From the NCBI GenBank assembly GCA_039029195.1, contig JBCCGR010000005.1:100240-164239 (forward strand): DNA of 64,000 nt, given 5' to 3'. Below are positions 23,644 to 32,526 of this stretch, piece by piece. The DNA comes from JBCCGR01 sp039029195. Its GTDB lineage: Bacteria; Pseudomonadota; Alphaproteobacteria; Rhizobiales; Rhizobiaceae. Under the pieces are notes generated by a model, which was not told the origin of the DNA, searched no databases, and saw only the letters and a list, made by a program, of their open reading frames with translations. Position 1 is the stretch's first letter, and each line of letters starts with the position of its first letter. The translations under genes and the position numbers were made by a program.

Positions 23644-24501
23644 ATGAATTTGTCCTGGGTCCAACTTTATGGGCAAAAAACTGGAGACCTTTTGTTGAGC
23701 AAGCCTTCAGCCGTCACGACTAGCGTTCCCATTCTGGTAGCAAAATCAGGCGCTATCGGACACCTCACCATAAATCGACCCGACAAGCACAATGCCATGA
23801 CCCTTGCCATGTGGCGGGCCGTGCCAGACATGATTTCAGATCTGGTGGAGGACCGCTCGGTGCGGGTAATTGTGCTTGCCGGAGCTGGCAGAAACGCGTT
23901 TTGCGCCGGTGCTGATATTGGTGAATTCGACGCTGTGCGGTCAGGCCCCGAAAACGCCAGAGAGTATGAGGCCGCAAACGAAGCGGCATTCACCGCTGTT
24001 CGAACCGCTGCAAAACCCGTCATCGCAGCGATATCCGGCCATTGCTTTGGCGGTGGATTCGGACTGGCGGCGGCTTGCGACATTCGACTGGCTTCGGAAG
24101 GTTCGCTGTTCAGCGTTCCGGCCTCCCGCCTCGGACTTGCCTACCCGGTAACCGCAATGGCCGACATCGTCACCGGCGTTGGCGCGGCCCGTTCAAAGGA
24201 AATGTTGTTCAGCGCTAGGCGTTATTCAGCAGCAGAGATGCACGCGTTCGGATTTCTCAATGCGGTTTGTGAAACCGAGCAATTGGAGGCGCAGGTAAAC
24301 GCTCTTTGCGTCGATATCGCCTCCGGTGCTCCCTTGTCGATTGCAGCAGCGAAGCAATCCATCGCCGCGGTGCTTTCAGGCGGAGCAGAAGACCTCAATC
24401 AGGCGAAGATTGCAGGCGATGTCACCTTTGCCAGCGACGACTATGCCGAAGGCTGTGTCGCCTTCAAGGAGAAGCGAAAACCGGTATTTCGTGGCCAGTG
24501 A
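23644..24501 (+). CDS. enoyl-CoA hydratase/isomerase family protein
   Basis: A crotonase-fold enzyme (about 270-285 residues) acting on acyl-CoA. Landmarks: LTINRPDKHNAM, FCAGADIGEF (CoA oxyanion loop), and CFGGGFGLAAACDIRLAS with the second oxyanion glycine pair. The catalytic Glu pair of true hydratases is not evident (FSVPASRLGLAYP at the usual site), so hydratase activity is uncertain. Start ambiguous: ATG 23644, or TTG 23692/23695 with GGAG 5-8 bases upstream; the protein core begins only after the TTG. Confidence 0.85.
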   Translation: MNLSWVQLYGQKTGDLLLSKPSAVTTSVPILVAKSGAIGHLTINRPDKHNAMTLAMWRAVPDMISDLVEDRSVRVIVLAGAGRNAFCAGADIGEFDAVRSGPENAREYEAANEAAFTAVRTAAKPVIAAISGHCFGGGFGLAAACDIRLASEGSLFSVPASRLGLAYPVTAMADIVTGVGAARSKEMLFSARRYSAAEMHAFGFLNAVCETEQLEAQVNALCVDIASGAPLSIAAAKQSIAAVLSGGAEDLNQAKIAGDVTFASDDYAEGCVAFKEKRKPVFRGQ

Positions 24502-24507
24502 GTGGTT

Positions 24508-25404
24508 TCAGACGCTCACCGGTTCCCCTTCCACATCGCTTTCCAAAAAATCCATCACTGCCGAGGTGAAAATGTCGTTCTTGTCACCGGCGACCATATG
24601 GCCAGCTTCTGCCACGTCCACATAGCGGGCATGAGGCACCATTTGTAAAAACTCCCGGGCATGTTCTTCACTCACAAGTTCCGAACGTGCTCCCCGGATC
24701 AACAGCACGGGTAGTTTGAGCCGACCGACCGCTTGAAGACCGCGCTGACGCATTTCATCGCGATCCGATTTGATGCTCAATGGACCTTCTGCGAACGCGG
24801 GGTCCCAATGCCATCGATAGCGGCCATCGCTTCCAAGGCGCAGATTTTTGTTGAGCCCGTCCAGCGACTTCGGCTTCGCCCGGTGCGGCATGTAGGCCGA
24901 AACGGCATCAGCCGCCTCTTCAATCGACCCAAAGCCATCTTTTAGATGTGCTCCCATGAAATCGTGAATTTTCTTCACGCCGTTCGGATCCATCTTGGGC
25001 GTGATATCGACCAGAATCAGCGCTTCCAGCAGCGGACCGTCCGCCTCACCTTCCGCCATCAGTGCGGACAGTCCACCAAGCGAAGCCCCGACGATCACGG
25101 GTCGCACCCCGTACCGGCTCTTCACCTCCCTGGCCAAAGCAGTCACATCGGCGGCAAAATGAAAAAACGTGTAGGATTGATCTTCCAGCCAATCGCTCTC
25201 GCCATGGCCGCGTAAATCGACCGTGATTGCGGTGATCCCCGCGTCCGCCAACCGCTTTGCAGTCCCCTGCCAGGAGTGCCGGGTCTGACCGCCACCGTGT
25301 AATAACACCGCAACACGGTCGGATCTGCTTCTATGTTCTGTTGCCGAGAGCTTGTTGTTGTCTGCCCCGGTAAACTCAATATCCTGCGGTTTAATGTTGC
25401 TCAT
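24508..25404 (-). CDS. alpha/beta hydrolase
   Basis: A 298-residue cytoplasmic alpha/beta hydrolase. Visible: LLHGGGQTRHSW oxyanion region, nucleophile elbow GASLGG (Ser near residue 107), acid in LLIRGARSELVSEE, and the catalytic His in AEAGHMVAGD. Substrate unknown; resembles epoxide-hydrolase/lactonase-like family members. Twelve bases downstream of a second alpha/beta hydrolase, so the two are probably co-transcribed. Confidence 0.88.
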   Translation of the reverse strand: MSNIKPQDIEFTGADNNKLSATEHRSRSDRVAVLLHGGGQTRHSWQGTAKRLADAGITAITVDLRGHGESDWLEDQSYTFFHFAADVTALAREVKSRYGVRPVIVGASLGGLSALMAEGEADGPLLEALILVDITPKMDPNGVKKIHDFMGAHLKDGFGSIEEAADAVSAYMPHRAKPKSLDGLNKNLRLGSDGRYRWHWDPAFAEGPLSIKSDRDEMRQRGLQAVGRLKLPVLLIRGARSELVSEEHAREFLQMVPHARYVDVAEAGHMVAGDKNDIFTSAVMDFLESDVEGEPVSV

Positions 25405-25416
25405 GGCGCAATCTGA

Positions 25417-26178
25417 CTATTCACTTTGGTTGTTGAGAAAGGCCAGAACGGCCTGCTTAAATGCCTTATCGCCAACCGCCTTCATGTGGTCACGGCCAGG
25501 AATGGTGTAGGCGATACCATTGGGCAGATGATCGGCAAGCCCTTCAGGCGTACCGCCCACCTCATCGGTTTCACCAACCGCCACCAGCGCCGGTGCCACG
25601 ATCTTTGACACGTCCTCAGCCGACAATTTCTTTCGTGATGGGCGGATGCACGCGGCAAGCGCCATTCGGTCCGAGCCGGTCTGGTCAGCGAATTTTCGAA
25701 ACGCCAGAGCACCCTGATCAGTCACAGTCGCGGGATCGTCCGCTTCAAGGGCCGCAGCGACTTCCTGCCAGCGCCCCACGCCAGAGATCATGCGCTCTCC
25801 CAGACCGCCGAATATCACCCGATTGACGAGATCGGAGCGAGCGAGCGCAAAAAAAGCCAACAAACGAGCGCCCATGGAATAGCCCATCACATCGACCGAT
25901 TTCAGACCCAGATGCTCAACTAAAGCAATCGAATCTGCTGCCATCAAATCCGGTTCATAGCGTTCGGGTTCGTAGAATTTGTCGCTCTGCCCATGGCCGC
26001 GATTGTCGATGGCAATCACCCTGCGGCCATCATCCAGCAACGCCTTCACCCATCCCGGTCCAATCCAATTAAACGTGATGGATGAGGCAAAGCCGTGGAT
26101 GAGCAGGATTGGATCGCCCTCGCCCTCATCAATGTAGGCGATCTTGACACCATTGAGTGTGGCATATTTTCGGGACAT
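25417..26178 (-). CDS. alpha/beta hydrolase
   Basis: A 253-residue alpha/beta hydrolase similar to 3-oxoadipate enol-lactonase/BioH-like enzymes: LIHGFASS, nucleophile elbow GYSMGAR (Ser near residue 99), and a late GRDHMKAVG with the catalytic His. It shares fold but little motif identity with the gene 12 bases downstream, so it is not a recent duplication. First gene of that pair. Confidence 0.88.
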   Translation of the reverse strand: MSRKYATLNGVKIAYIDEGEGDPILLIHGFASSITFNWIGPGWVKALLDDGRRVIAIDNRGHGQSDKFYEPERYEPDLMAADSIALVEHLGLKSVDVMGYSMGARLLAFFALARSDLVNRVIFGGLGERMISGVGRWQEVAAALEADDPATVTDQGALAFRKFADQTGSDRMALAACIRPSRKKLSAEDVSKIVAPALVAVGETDEVGGTPEGLADHLPNGIAYTIPGRDHMKAVGDKAFKQAVLAFLNNQSE

Positions 26179-26267
26179 GAGATCCTGTCGAAACCAGATG
26201 AGAGCAGACCCACACTAGCGCGCTGAGCCTGTATGGATTTTAAGCGTGATAGTTAGCCGATTTTTCC

Positions 26268-26279
26268 GTTTACGTAAAC
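26268..26279. promoter_or_regulatory. 12-bp palindrome GTTTACGTAAAC
   Basis: Perfect palindrome 90 bases before the hydrolase start and 142 before the zf-CHCC start. It resembles TTTACGTAAA-type sites of MerR-like regulators of acyl-CoA degradation; no such regulator gene is nearby. Confidence 0.35.
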
Positions 26280-26420
26280 TGCGGGACTTTCCGGCCACGG
26301 CTGCCTGAATTCGAGATGTCAGTCGCCGCGTATCCGAACGGCATAGGCTTGAATCAGTTGCCACATCAGATCAGCCCGGCTAAATCATGGATCACGCAGA
26401 CAGACAAAAGGAGCGGCTCC

Positions 26421-26663
26421 ATGGCTGGCCACGCAGTCCCTCATTTTCAGAACGATCAGGGTGCGCCGTCTGTGACCATCGGCGTGAAGGAGTTTACGTG
26501 TGTGGGAGCCAATCCCCCACACGATCACCCGCATGTTTTTCTCGACATGGGCGCTGACAACGAAATCGTTTGCCCCTATTGCTCCACGCTTTACAAATTC
26601 GACCCTGATCTGACGGCAACCCAAACCAGACCAGAGGGCTGCGTGTTCGAGCACGCCGCCTGA
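26421..26663 (+). CDS. zinc-finger CHCC protein (NDUFS6-like)
   Basis: An 80-residue protein with the zf-CHCC module: Cys in EFTCVGAN, HDHPHVFLDMG, and CPYCSTLY, i.e. a Cys-His-Cys-Cys zinc site. It is homologous to the C-terminal half of the mitochondrial complex I subunit NDUFS6, which in alphaproteobacteria associates with NADH dehydrogenase. ATG 26421 is preceded by AAAGGAG at 8 bases; the upstream open frame is spurious. Confidence 0.9.
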   Translation: MAGHAVPHFQNDQGAPSVTIGVKEFTCVGANPPHDHPHVFLDMGADNEIVCPYCSTLYKFDPDLTATQTRPEGCVFEHAA

Positions 26664-26691
26664 GCGCCGCGGCTCCCTGAGGAAACTGATC

Positions 26692-27909
26692 GTGGCAAAA
26701 AGCCGGACGATTCTCATCGCCGGGGGCGGCATTGCGGGTCTGACCTCCGCGCTTTGCCTTGCAAATCAGGGGTTCCGTTGCGTGGTGTTCGAGCGCACGG
26801 AAAAGCCAGCGGCCACCGGCGCGGGAATACAACTCTCTCCCAACGCGATGCATGTTCTGGCCAGTCTCGGGCTCGAACGCGGACTGCTGGCATCGGGATA
26901 CGCACCGGATGCGGTGATCCTTTGTCAGGGTCGAACTGGCAGGGAATTGAGCCGCTTCGTGTTGGGGAGCCAGATCAAGGCGCGATACGGGCAACCCTAT
27001 CTTGTTCTGCACAGGGCCGACCTTCTGGCCGTTCTTCTCGGCGCTTGTCGGGAACATCCGGATATTGATGTCAGGTTCGACAATCGTGTTCGGGATGTCG
27101 CTCAACATCGAAACGGCATCACAGTGTTGAGCAACCACCAAGACAGAATGGAAGAAACCACGGGGCTTGCGCTGGTGGGTGCAGACGGCGTGTGGTCGTC
27201 GGTGCGATCAGAGTTTTTGAATGGCGCAAATGCAGCGTATAGCGGCAAGGTCGCCTGGCGCGCGCTCATTGATAGCTCCACACTGCCGTCATCAATCGAC
27301 ATAGAAAATACAATAATGTGGCTTGGGAGTGCCGCCCATTTCCTGCACTACCCCATCCGCCAATCGCGATATCTCAACGTGGTTGCGGTGACCAGCGTGC
27401 CGGAATCGTTCCTTCCCCGTAGAGGCGGCTGGATAAAGACTGACGCGGCTCCCAACGGTATTGGGGAATTCAGAAACTGGTCAAAACCGGTTCTCGAAGT
27501 CTTTGAAAAGACTCAAGGCTGGGGTGGATGGCCTGTTTACACGGTTCCTCACAGCGGAACTTGGGGCAACGACCGCATCGTGCTGATTGGCGATGCCGCT
27601 CACGCCATGACACCTCACGCAGCACAAGGCGGTGGCGCGGCGATTGAAGATGCAGCGGTGCTTGCGCACGCATTTTCCAAACATCCCGAACAGCCGGAGC
27701 TTGCGATTGCCGACTATGATCGAGCCCGCCGTAGTCGCATCAAGCGCATTGCAAAGCTGTCAGAGGAAAACCGTCGCATCTATCAGATGAGACCGCCATT
27801 TTCCTGGGCCCGCGACGTCGCCATGAAAACGTTGCCTCAGGATCGCCTGCAAAAGAGATTGGAGTGGCTCTACGGTTGGCAGCAGCCGTCATTGGCCATG
27901 AAGCGATAG
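26692..27909 (+). CDS. FAD-dependent monooxygenase
   Basis: A 405-residue class A flavoprotein hydroxylase (salicylate hydroxylase/UbiH-type). Rossmann motif AGGGIAGLTSALCLA (about 10-24), middle DG motif VGADGVWSSVRSEF, and GDAAHAMTPHAAQGGG for flavin ribityl binding. Probably hydroxylates an aromatic or similar substrate using NAD(P)H and oxygen. GTG start at 26692. It follows the zf-CHCC gene by 28 bases. Its end overlaps by 21 bases the end of the convergent DUF2459 gene. Confidence 0.88.
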   Translation: MAKSRTILIAGGGIAGLTSALCLANQGFRCVVFERTEKPAATGAGIQLSPNAMHVLASLGLERGLLASGYAPDAVILCQGRTGRELSRFVLGSQIKARYGQPYLVLHRADLLAVLLGACREHPDIDVRFDNRVRDVAQHRNGITVLSNHQDRMEETTGLALVGADGVWSSVRSEFLNGANAAYSGKVAWRALIDSSTLPSSIDIENTIMWLGSAAHFLHYPIRQSRYLNVVAVTSVPESFLPRRGGWIKTDAAPNGIGEFRNWSKPVLEVFEKTQGWGGWPVYTVPHSGTWGNDRIVLIGDAAHAMTPHAAQGGGAAIEDAAVLAHAFSKHPEQPELAIADYDRARRSRIKRIAKLSEENRRIYQMRPPFSWARDVAMKTLPQDRLQKRLEWLYGWQQPSLAMKR

Positions 27910-28590
27910 AGAAAGCTCAAGAGATTGGGATGTCGGAGTCCAGATGCCCGTCCCAACGCCAGCACCGCTCAGCACTTCTCCGACCCAGACGTTGCAGGGT
28001 CTGAAAATATCAAAGTGCCCGTTTGCCGGGAAGAACGCATCGTTCGGCCCGATGGATATTCCTTCGAGTTGACTTACCTTTCCCAGTTGGTGGTTCTTGA
28101 ACGAAGAATAAATAAGGCTCAACAGCGTCTGAAATTGAGGCTCAGTCAATGAAATTTTTATGCTGTCTTCCACATTCGACACATCGCCCATGGCAACCAC
28201 CCGCATCACCGGATCATCGCCAGTGACCGCCTTGAATACCGCGCCAGGCGTGATGTCAGTATAGTTTCCAGCACTTGTATAAAAAGCACGGCTTCCCCAG
28301 CCGAACCCTACATATTTCAGATTTGGATGAGCAAGCGGAAGCGTTGAGCGCCAAAGGAAATCGAATTTTTCCAGAACCGCATCGTCCGCTTTGATCGCAA
28401 TGTCGGTGTGAAGCAGAGTGGTAAGAAGAACAATTTCCCGAGAAAGCTCCGGGCCTCGCTTAGTGGGTATGGAGGATCCCGAAGGTATTGCCGCTCCCGC
28501 GAAGGCCGCAAAGACATAGGCGACTGGAACTGCAATCAGAATTACAATTCCGACGACAATAGTCTTTGCGAGGGATCGCAGAATTCGCAC
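27889..28590 (-). CDS. DUF2459 family protein
   Basis: A 233-residue protein with one N-terminal membrane anchor (about 10-32) and a periplasmic domain matching DUF2459 (first noted near urease genes): LLHTDIAI, YVGFGWGSRAFY and the late GISIGPNDAFFPA..HFDIFRPCNVW segment. The conserved His, Trp and Asp suggest an enzyme, but none is established. AT-richer than its neighbours. Confidence 0.82.
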   Translation of the reverse strand: MRILRSLAKTIVVGIVILIAVPVAYVFAAFAGAAIPSGSSIPTKRGPELSREIVLLTTLLHTDIAIKADDAVLEKFDFLWRSTLPLAHPNLKYVGFGWGSRAFYTSAGNYTDITPGAVFKAVTGDDPVMRVVAMGDVSNVEDSIKISLTEPQFQTLLSLIYSSFKNHQLGKVSQLEGISIGPNDAFFPANGHFDIFRPCNVWVGEVLSGAGVGTGIWTPTSQSLELSLSLHGQ

Positions 28591-28658
28591 GAGCCAACAA
28601 TCATTAAATCAACCAGGATAGTCAGGTTGGTGAATGACAGTGGCCGTATGAAGGCCGG

Positions 28659-29435
28659 TCAGTGCAAAATCTGGCTCAGGAACAGTTTCGTGCGTTCATG
28701 CTGAGGATTATCGAAGAACGCTTCCGGCTCATTCTGTTCAACAATTTGGCCTTCATCCATGAAGATCACGCGGTTCGCGACCTGGCGGGCAAAACCCATT
28801 TCGTGGGTAACACAAATCATGGTCATGCCGTCCTCGGCCAGTCCAACCATCGTGTCGAGCACTTCTTTGATCATTTCAGGGTCAAGCGCGGATGTAGGCT
28901 CGTCGAACAGCATAATGCGCGGGTTCATGCAAAGTGACCGCGCAATTGCCACGCGCTGCTGCTGACCGCCCGAAAGCTGACCTGGATATTTGAGCGCCTG
29001 CTCGGGAATTTTCACCCGCTCCAGATAGTGCATCGCAATTTCTTCGGCTTCCTTCTTGGGCATTTTGCGAACCCAGATCGGAGCCAGAGTGCAGTTCTCC
29101 AGAATGGTAAGGTGCGGAAACAGGTTAAAATGCTGAAACACCATGCCCACTTCGCGGCGCACTTCGTCGATCTTTTTCAGATCGTTTGTAAGTTCGATGC
29201 CATCAACCACAATTTGCCCGCGCTGATGTTCTTCCAGCCGGTTCACGCAACGGATCATCGTGGATTTACCGGAACCGGACGGTCCGGCGACCACAATACG
29301 CTCTCCACGCATCACGCGAAGATTGATGTCGCGCAAAACGTGAAAGTCGCCGTACCATTTGTGCATGCCGACAATGTCGATGGCCACATCGGTTTCCGAA
29401 ACGGTCATCTTGGCTGTGTTGGTTTGTTCCTGCAC
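28659..29435 (-). CDS. aapP: general L-amino acid ABC transporter, ATP-binding protein
   Basis: ATPase of a polar amino-acid importer at the inner membrane. 258 residues with Walker A GPSGSGKST, Q-loop, signature LSGGQQQRVAIARSL, Walker B IMLFDEPTSALD and switch His (CVTHEMG). GTG start 29435 is supported by GGAG 8 bases upstream; ATG 29408 is an alternative. Last gene of aapJQMP, 33 bases after aapM. Confidence 0.95.
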   Translation of the reverse strand: MQEQTNTAKMTVSETDVAIDIVGMHKWYGDFHVLRDINLRVMRGERIVVAGPSGSGKSTMIRCVNRLEEHQRGQIVVDGIELTNDLKKIDEVRREVGMVFQHFNLFPHLTILENCTLAPIWVRKMPKKEAEEIAMHYLERVKIPEQALKYPGQLSGGQQQRVAIARSLCMNPRIMLFDEPTSALDPEMIKEVLDTMVGLAEDGMTMICVTHEMGFARQVANRVIFMDEGQIVEQNEPEAFFDNPQHERTKLFLSQILH

Positions 29436-29468
29436 TGAATTGGCTCCGTATTCTAATTGTATGTGCCG

Positions 29469-30890
29469 CTAGCGTTTGTGGCCCGTGTCGAGCCTACGCT
29501 CCATGAAAATCGAGTATCGGCTCATCGAGAAACAGAAGAACCAGTAGACCACCGCAGCAAAGAGATAACCTGTCAGGGATTGCACCGGGCTCGCCCAGGA
29601 CGCATCGGTGTACGACGACTGAATCATGCCCAGAAAGTCGAACAGGCCGATGATGAGCACCAGCGTGGTGTCCTTGAAAAGGCCAATAAAGGTGTTCACG
29701 ATCCCAGGAATAACCAGTTTTAGGGCCTGCGGCAGGATGATCATGCGCATCATCTGCCAGTAGCTGAGGCCCAGCGCCATTGCGCCTTCATATTGCCCTT
29801 TGGGCAGCGCTTGAATACCACCACGCACCACTTCTGCCATGTAGGCGGACGAGAACAAGGCGACCCCGATAAGGCAGCGCAGCAATTTGTCGAAGGTAAC
29901 ACCATCCGGCAAGAACAGCGGCAACATCACGGATGACATGAACAGCACAGTGATCAGCGGAATGCCCCGCCAAAACTCAATGAAAATCACCGAAAACAGG
30001 CGCACGACCGGCATCTGTGACCGTCTTCCAAGCGCAAGCAGAATGCCGATGGGGAGCGACGCAACGATACCAGTGATCGCAATCACCAGCGTCACAAGAA
30101 GCCCACCCCAGACTTCCGTCTCCACATGGGCGATGCCAAAATTGACGCCACAGATCGCCGCCACCACCAACAAAATTGCCATCACAGTGAGGATTGACCG
30201 CAATATCGGCATCGGGTCCGATTCCATTCCGCGCGCGAGCCCGAAACCAATCGCGCATAGGATCGCGGTCAAGAGAATAAAGTCGACGTAAAACTTCGCC
30301 AGCGATGGCTCCATCATGCTTTCAGGCAACAAAAAGCCGTTAAGCGCGATATGACCACCTGTCAGGAGAATGAATGAGGCGACCGGGAAAATGCCCAGAA
30401 GGAAAATCACATTTTCCCGTTTGAAAGGAGCGCTCGGGATCAGGAGCGGGATTAGTCCGATTGCAAACAGGGCAAACACCATGTTGACCCGCCAATATTC
30501 CGCAACAGGATATCGTCCGTAGATAAACTGGTTCATATAGGTCGCGACATAGGGCCAACAGGCGCCGAACCACTCACCTTCCTGCAACCCGCCTTGAGCT
30601 TCATTGGTGCAAACTCGCCTGTCGAGCTTGCTAAGATTGTGCTCCTCGACCAGTGACGCCGTGCTCCAGACCCCGTCAAAAATGGCAAAGTTGATGAGCG
30701 GCGGCAACATGATCCACAAAATGTAGACCACCACCAGGGTGAGAATGCCGTTCGGTATTGACGAAAACAGGTTCCTTCGCACCCATCCGACCACACCGAC
30801 TTCCGTTGCTGGCGGCGCTTCCGAGCCCGCCATTGACGAACGCACAAAGTGCAGGTTGGGAGACGATCCGGAGTTGTTTGTATCTGACAT
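29469..30890 (-). CDS. aapM: general L-amino acid ABC transporter, permease AapM
   Basis: One of two membrane subunits, 473 residues and much longer than typical HisM-type permeases because of extra N-terminal helices (an AapQ/AapM trait). The permease core has the EAA loop AEVVRGGIQALPKGQYEGA. Start ATG 30888-30890, with the GGAGGG ribosome site overlapping the aapQ stop codon, indicating coupled translation. Confidence 0.94.
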   Translation of the reverse strand: MSDTNNSGSSPNLHFVRSSMAGSEAPPATEVGVVGWVRRNLFSSIPNGILTLVVVYILWIMLPPLINFAIFDGVWSTASLVEEHNLSKLDRRVCTNEAQGGLQEGEWFGACWPYVATYMNQFIYGRYPVAEYWRVNMVFALFAIGLIPLLIPSAPFKRENVIFLLGIFPVASFILLTGGHIALNGFLLPESMMEPSLAKFYVDFILLTAILCAIGFGLARGMESDPMPILRSILTVMAILLVVAAICGVNFGIAHVETEVWGGLLVTLVIAITGIVASLPIGILLALGRRSQMPVVRLFSVIFIEFWRGIPLITVLFMSSVMLPLFLPDGVTFDKLLRCLIGVALFSSAYMAEVVRGGIQALPKGQYEGAMALGLSYWQMMRMIILPQALKLVIPGIVNTFIGLFKDTTLVLIIGLFDFLGMIQSSYTDASWASPVQSLTGYLFAAVVYWFFCFSMSRYSIFMERRLDTGHKR

Positions 30891-30902
30891 ACGCCCGCCC
30901 TC

Positions 30903-32360
30903 CTATCGTTCCACCAACGCCATTCGGGCGTTGAACCAGTTCATGAACATCGATGTCGCCAGCGATATGGTGAGGTAAGTCAGCATTGTGATGAGCAATA
31001 TCTCCACCGCCTGCCCGGTCTGATTGAGCGCCGTACCTGCGAACACCGAGACGAGGTCTGGATAGGCGATGGCCACCGCGAGCGACGAGTTTTTGGTCAG
31101 GTTGAGGTATTGGTTCGTCATAGGCGGAATGATGACCCGCATGGCCTGCGGGATGATCACCAATCGCAATGTCGGGCCTTGCCGGATACCCAAGGCGTGT
31201 GAGGCCTCCGACTGCCCTTTGGAAATCGCCAGAATTCCGGCCCGCACAATCTCGGCAATATAGGCGGCTGTATAAGTGACGAGCGCCACCAGCAAACCCA
31301 TATACTCTGGGATCACCCGCGCCCCGCCCTTCGGTCCGAATCTGGACGCCGTCGGCATCTCAAAAGTCAGCGGGGCACCGAGCGCCAGGAATACAAGAAA
31401 CGGAAGACCGACGATCAGGCCAATGCTGGCCCAGAAAGTCGGGAACTGCTGACCGGTTGCCATCTGCCGGGCTTTTGCCCAGCGGGCAATGATCCACGCC
31501 CCAATGATCCCGATAACCAGCGCCACGACGATCCAGAACGCGCCTTCACCGAACACGAATTTGGGCGCGTAATATCCCGCAACGTTCAAAAATCCGAGGG
31601 GGCCCAGATCAAGCGGATTCCGTTTGTCAGGCAACAGGCGCAAAACGCTGAAATACCAGATGAAAATCCACAAAAGCAGTGGAATGTTCCGCATGATTTC
31701 AACAAAAACGTACGCCGTCTGTGAAATCACCCAGTTGGTCGACAACCGGGCGACACCCATGACGAAACCAAGAATTGTGGCAAGCAGAATGCCGACAATC
31801 GCGATCAGCAGGGTGTTCTGCAGACCCACAAAGTAGACCCAGCCATAGCTGTCAGTTTCCGAATAGCTGAGGATGGGTGAGAAGTTGATGCCGAAGCTCG
31901 CCTCATTATCAAGGAACCCGAACCCGGATGCGATGTTGGCGGCGGCCAGGTTGCGGACGGCATTGCCGATCAATGACCAGAACAACCAACCGAGTGCCGC
32001 TAGCAGCAGCATCTCAAAGAAGAAATTGCGAAGGCCACTATCGTTGAACAGGTTCTGGGCGGCACTTTGCTGCCCCTCAAAACCCACCCACGCGATCAAT
32101 CGAAAAATAATCGCAATCGGAAAAAGCAGCAGAGAAAGCGAAATGAAATTGAAAATACGGGCCGGGTCTAGAGCAATCAGCCCGCCAAAAATGTCGCCAA
32201 CACTGCTGAGCGGCGCCAGATATGAACCATCAAAATAGTAGGTGACCGCCGACCAGTAAAAGGCAGCAATACAGGCCAAAGCCAGAATGATGATAATCGG
32301 AATTCGTGGATCTGAGCCCGCTGACGGGTCATCGAATGCGGCTTGCGAACTAACGCTCAT
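30903..32360 (-). CDS. aapQ: general L-amino acid ABC transporter, permease AapQ
   Basis: 485-residue membrane subunit with about eight to ten helices and the EAA loop AEIVRAGILAISKGQSEAS. The pairing of two large permeases with an orphan binding protein gene upstream identifies the aap system, which in rhizobia imports (and leaks) many L-amino acids. ATG 32360 is preceded by GAGGGG; the extra ten residues from 32390 have no ribosome site. Confidence 0.94.
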   Translation of the reverse strand: MSVSSQAAFDDPSAGSDPRIPIIIILALACIAAFYWSAVTYYFDGSYLAPLSSVGDIFGGLIALDPARIFNFISLSLLLFPIAIIFRLIAWVGFEGQQSAAQNLFNDSGLRNFFFEMLLLAALGWLFWSLIGNAVRNLAAANIASGFGFLDNEASFGINFSPILSYSETDSYGWVYFVGLQNTLLIAIVGILLATILGFVMGVARLSTNWVISQTAYVFVEIMRNIPLLLWIFIWYFSVLRLLPDKRNPLDLGPLGFLNVAGYYAPKFVFGEGAFWIVVALVIGIIGAWIIARWAKARQMATGQQFPTFWASIGLIVGLPFLVFLALGAPLTFEMPTASRFGPKGGARVIPEYMGLLVALVTYTAAYIAEIVRAGILAISKGQSEASHALGIRQGPTLRLVIIPQAMRVIIPPMTNQYLNLTKNSSLAVAIAYPDLVSVFAGTALNQTGQAVEILLITMLTYLTISLATSMFMNWFNARMALVER

Positions 32361-32484
32361 TGTCCCCTCTTTGGTTCGAATTTGACGCATTTTGTCAGCG
32401 TCTTTGCTCGATCCGTATTTGTCAGCCTTGTTGCCCGTTACGTACAGCCAGCGCTCTTGCCCGCGCCTTGCTTACAAGCTGATG

Positions 32485-32514
32485 AAAAAAGGGCCGGAAA
32501 TTCGCATCCGGCCC
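32485..32514 (-). terminator. intrinsic terminator after aapJ
   Basis: Minus-strand hairpin GGGCCGGA/TCCGGCCC (arms 32507-32514 and 32491-32498) followed by TTTTTT. It lies between aapJ and aapQ and should reduce permease/ATPase expression relative to the binding protein. Confidence 0.85.
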
Positions 32515-32526
32515 TTCTTGTTTTGT

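Noticed and set aside
26494..27141. Minus-strand open frame across the zf-CHCC and monooxygenase genes
   Set aside because: Antisense shadow of two well-supported genes; no ribosome site or domain.
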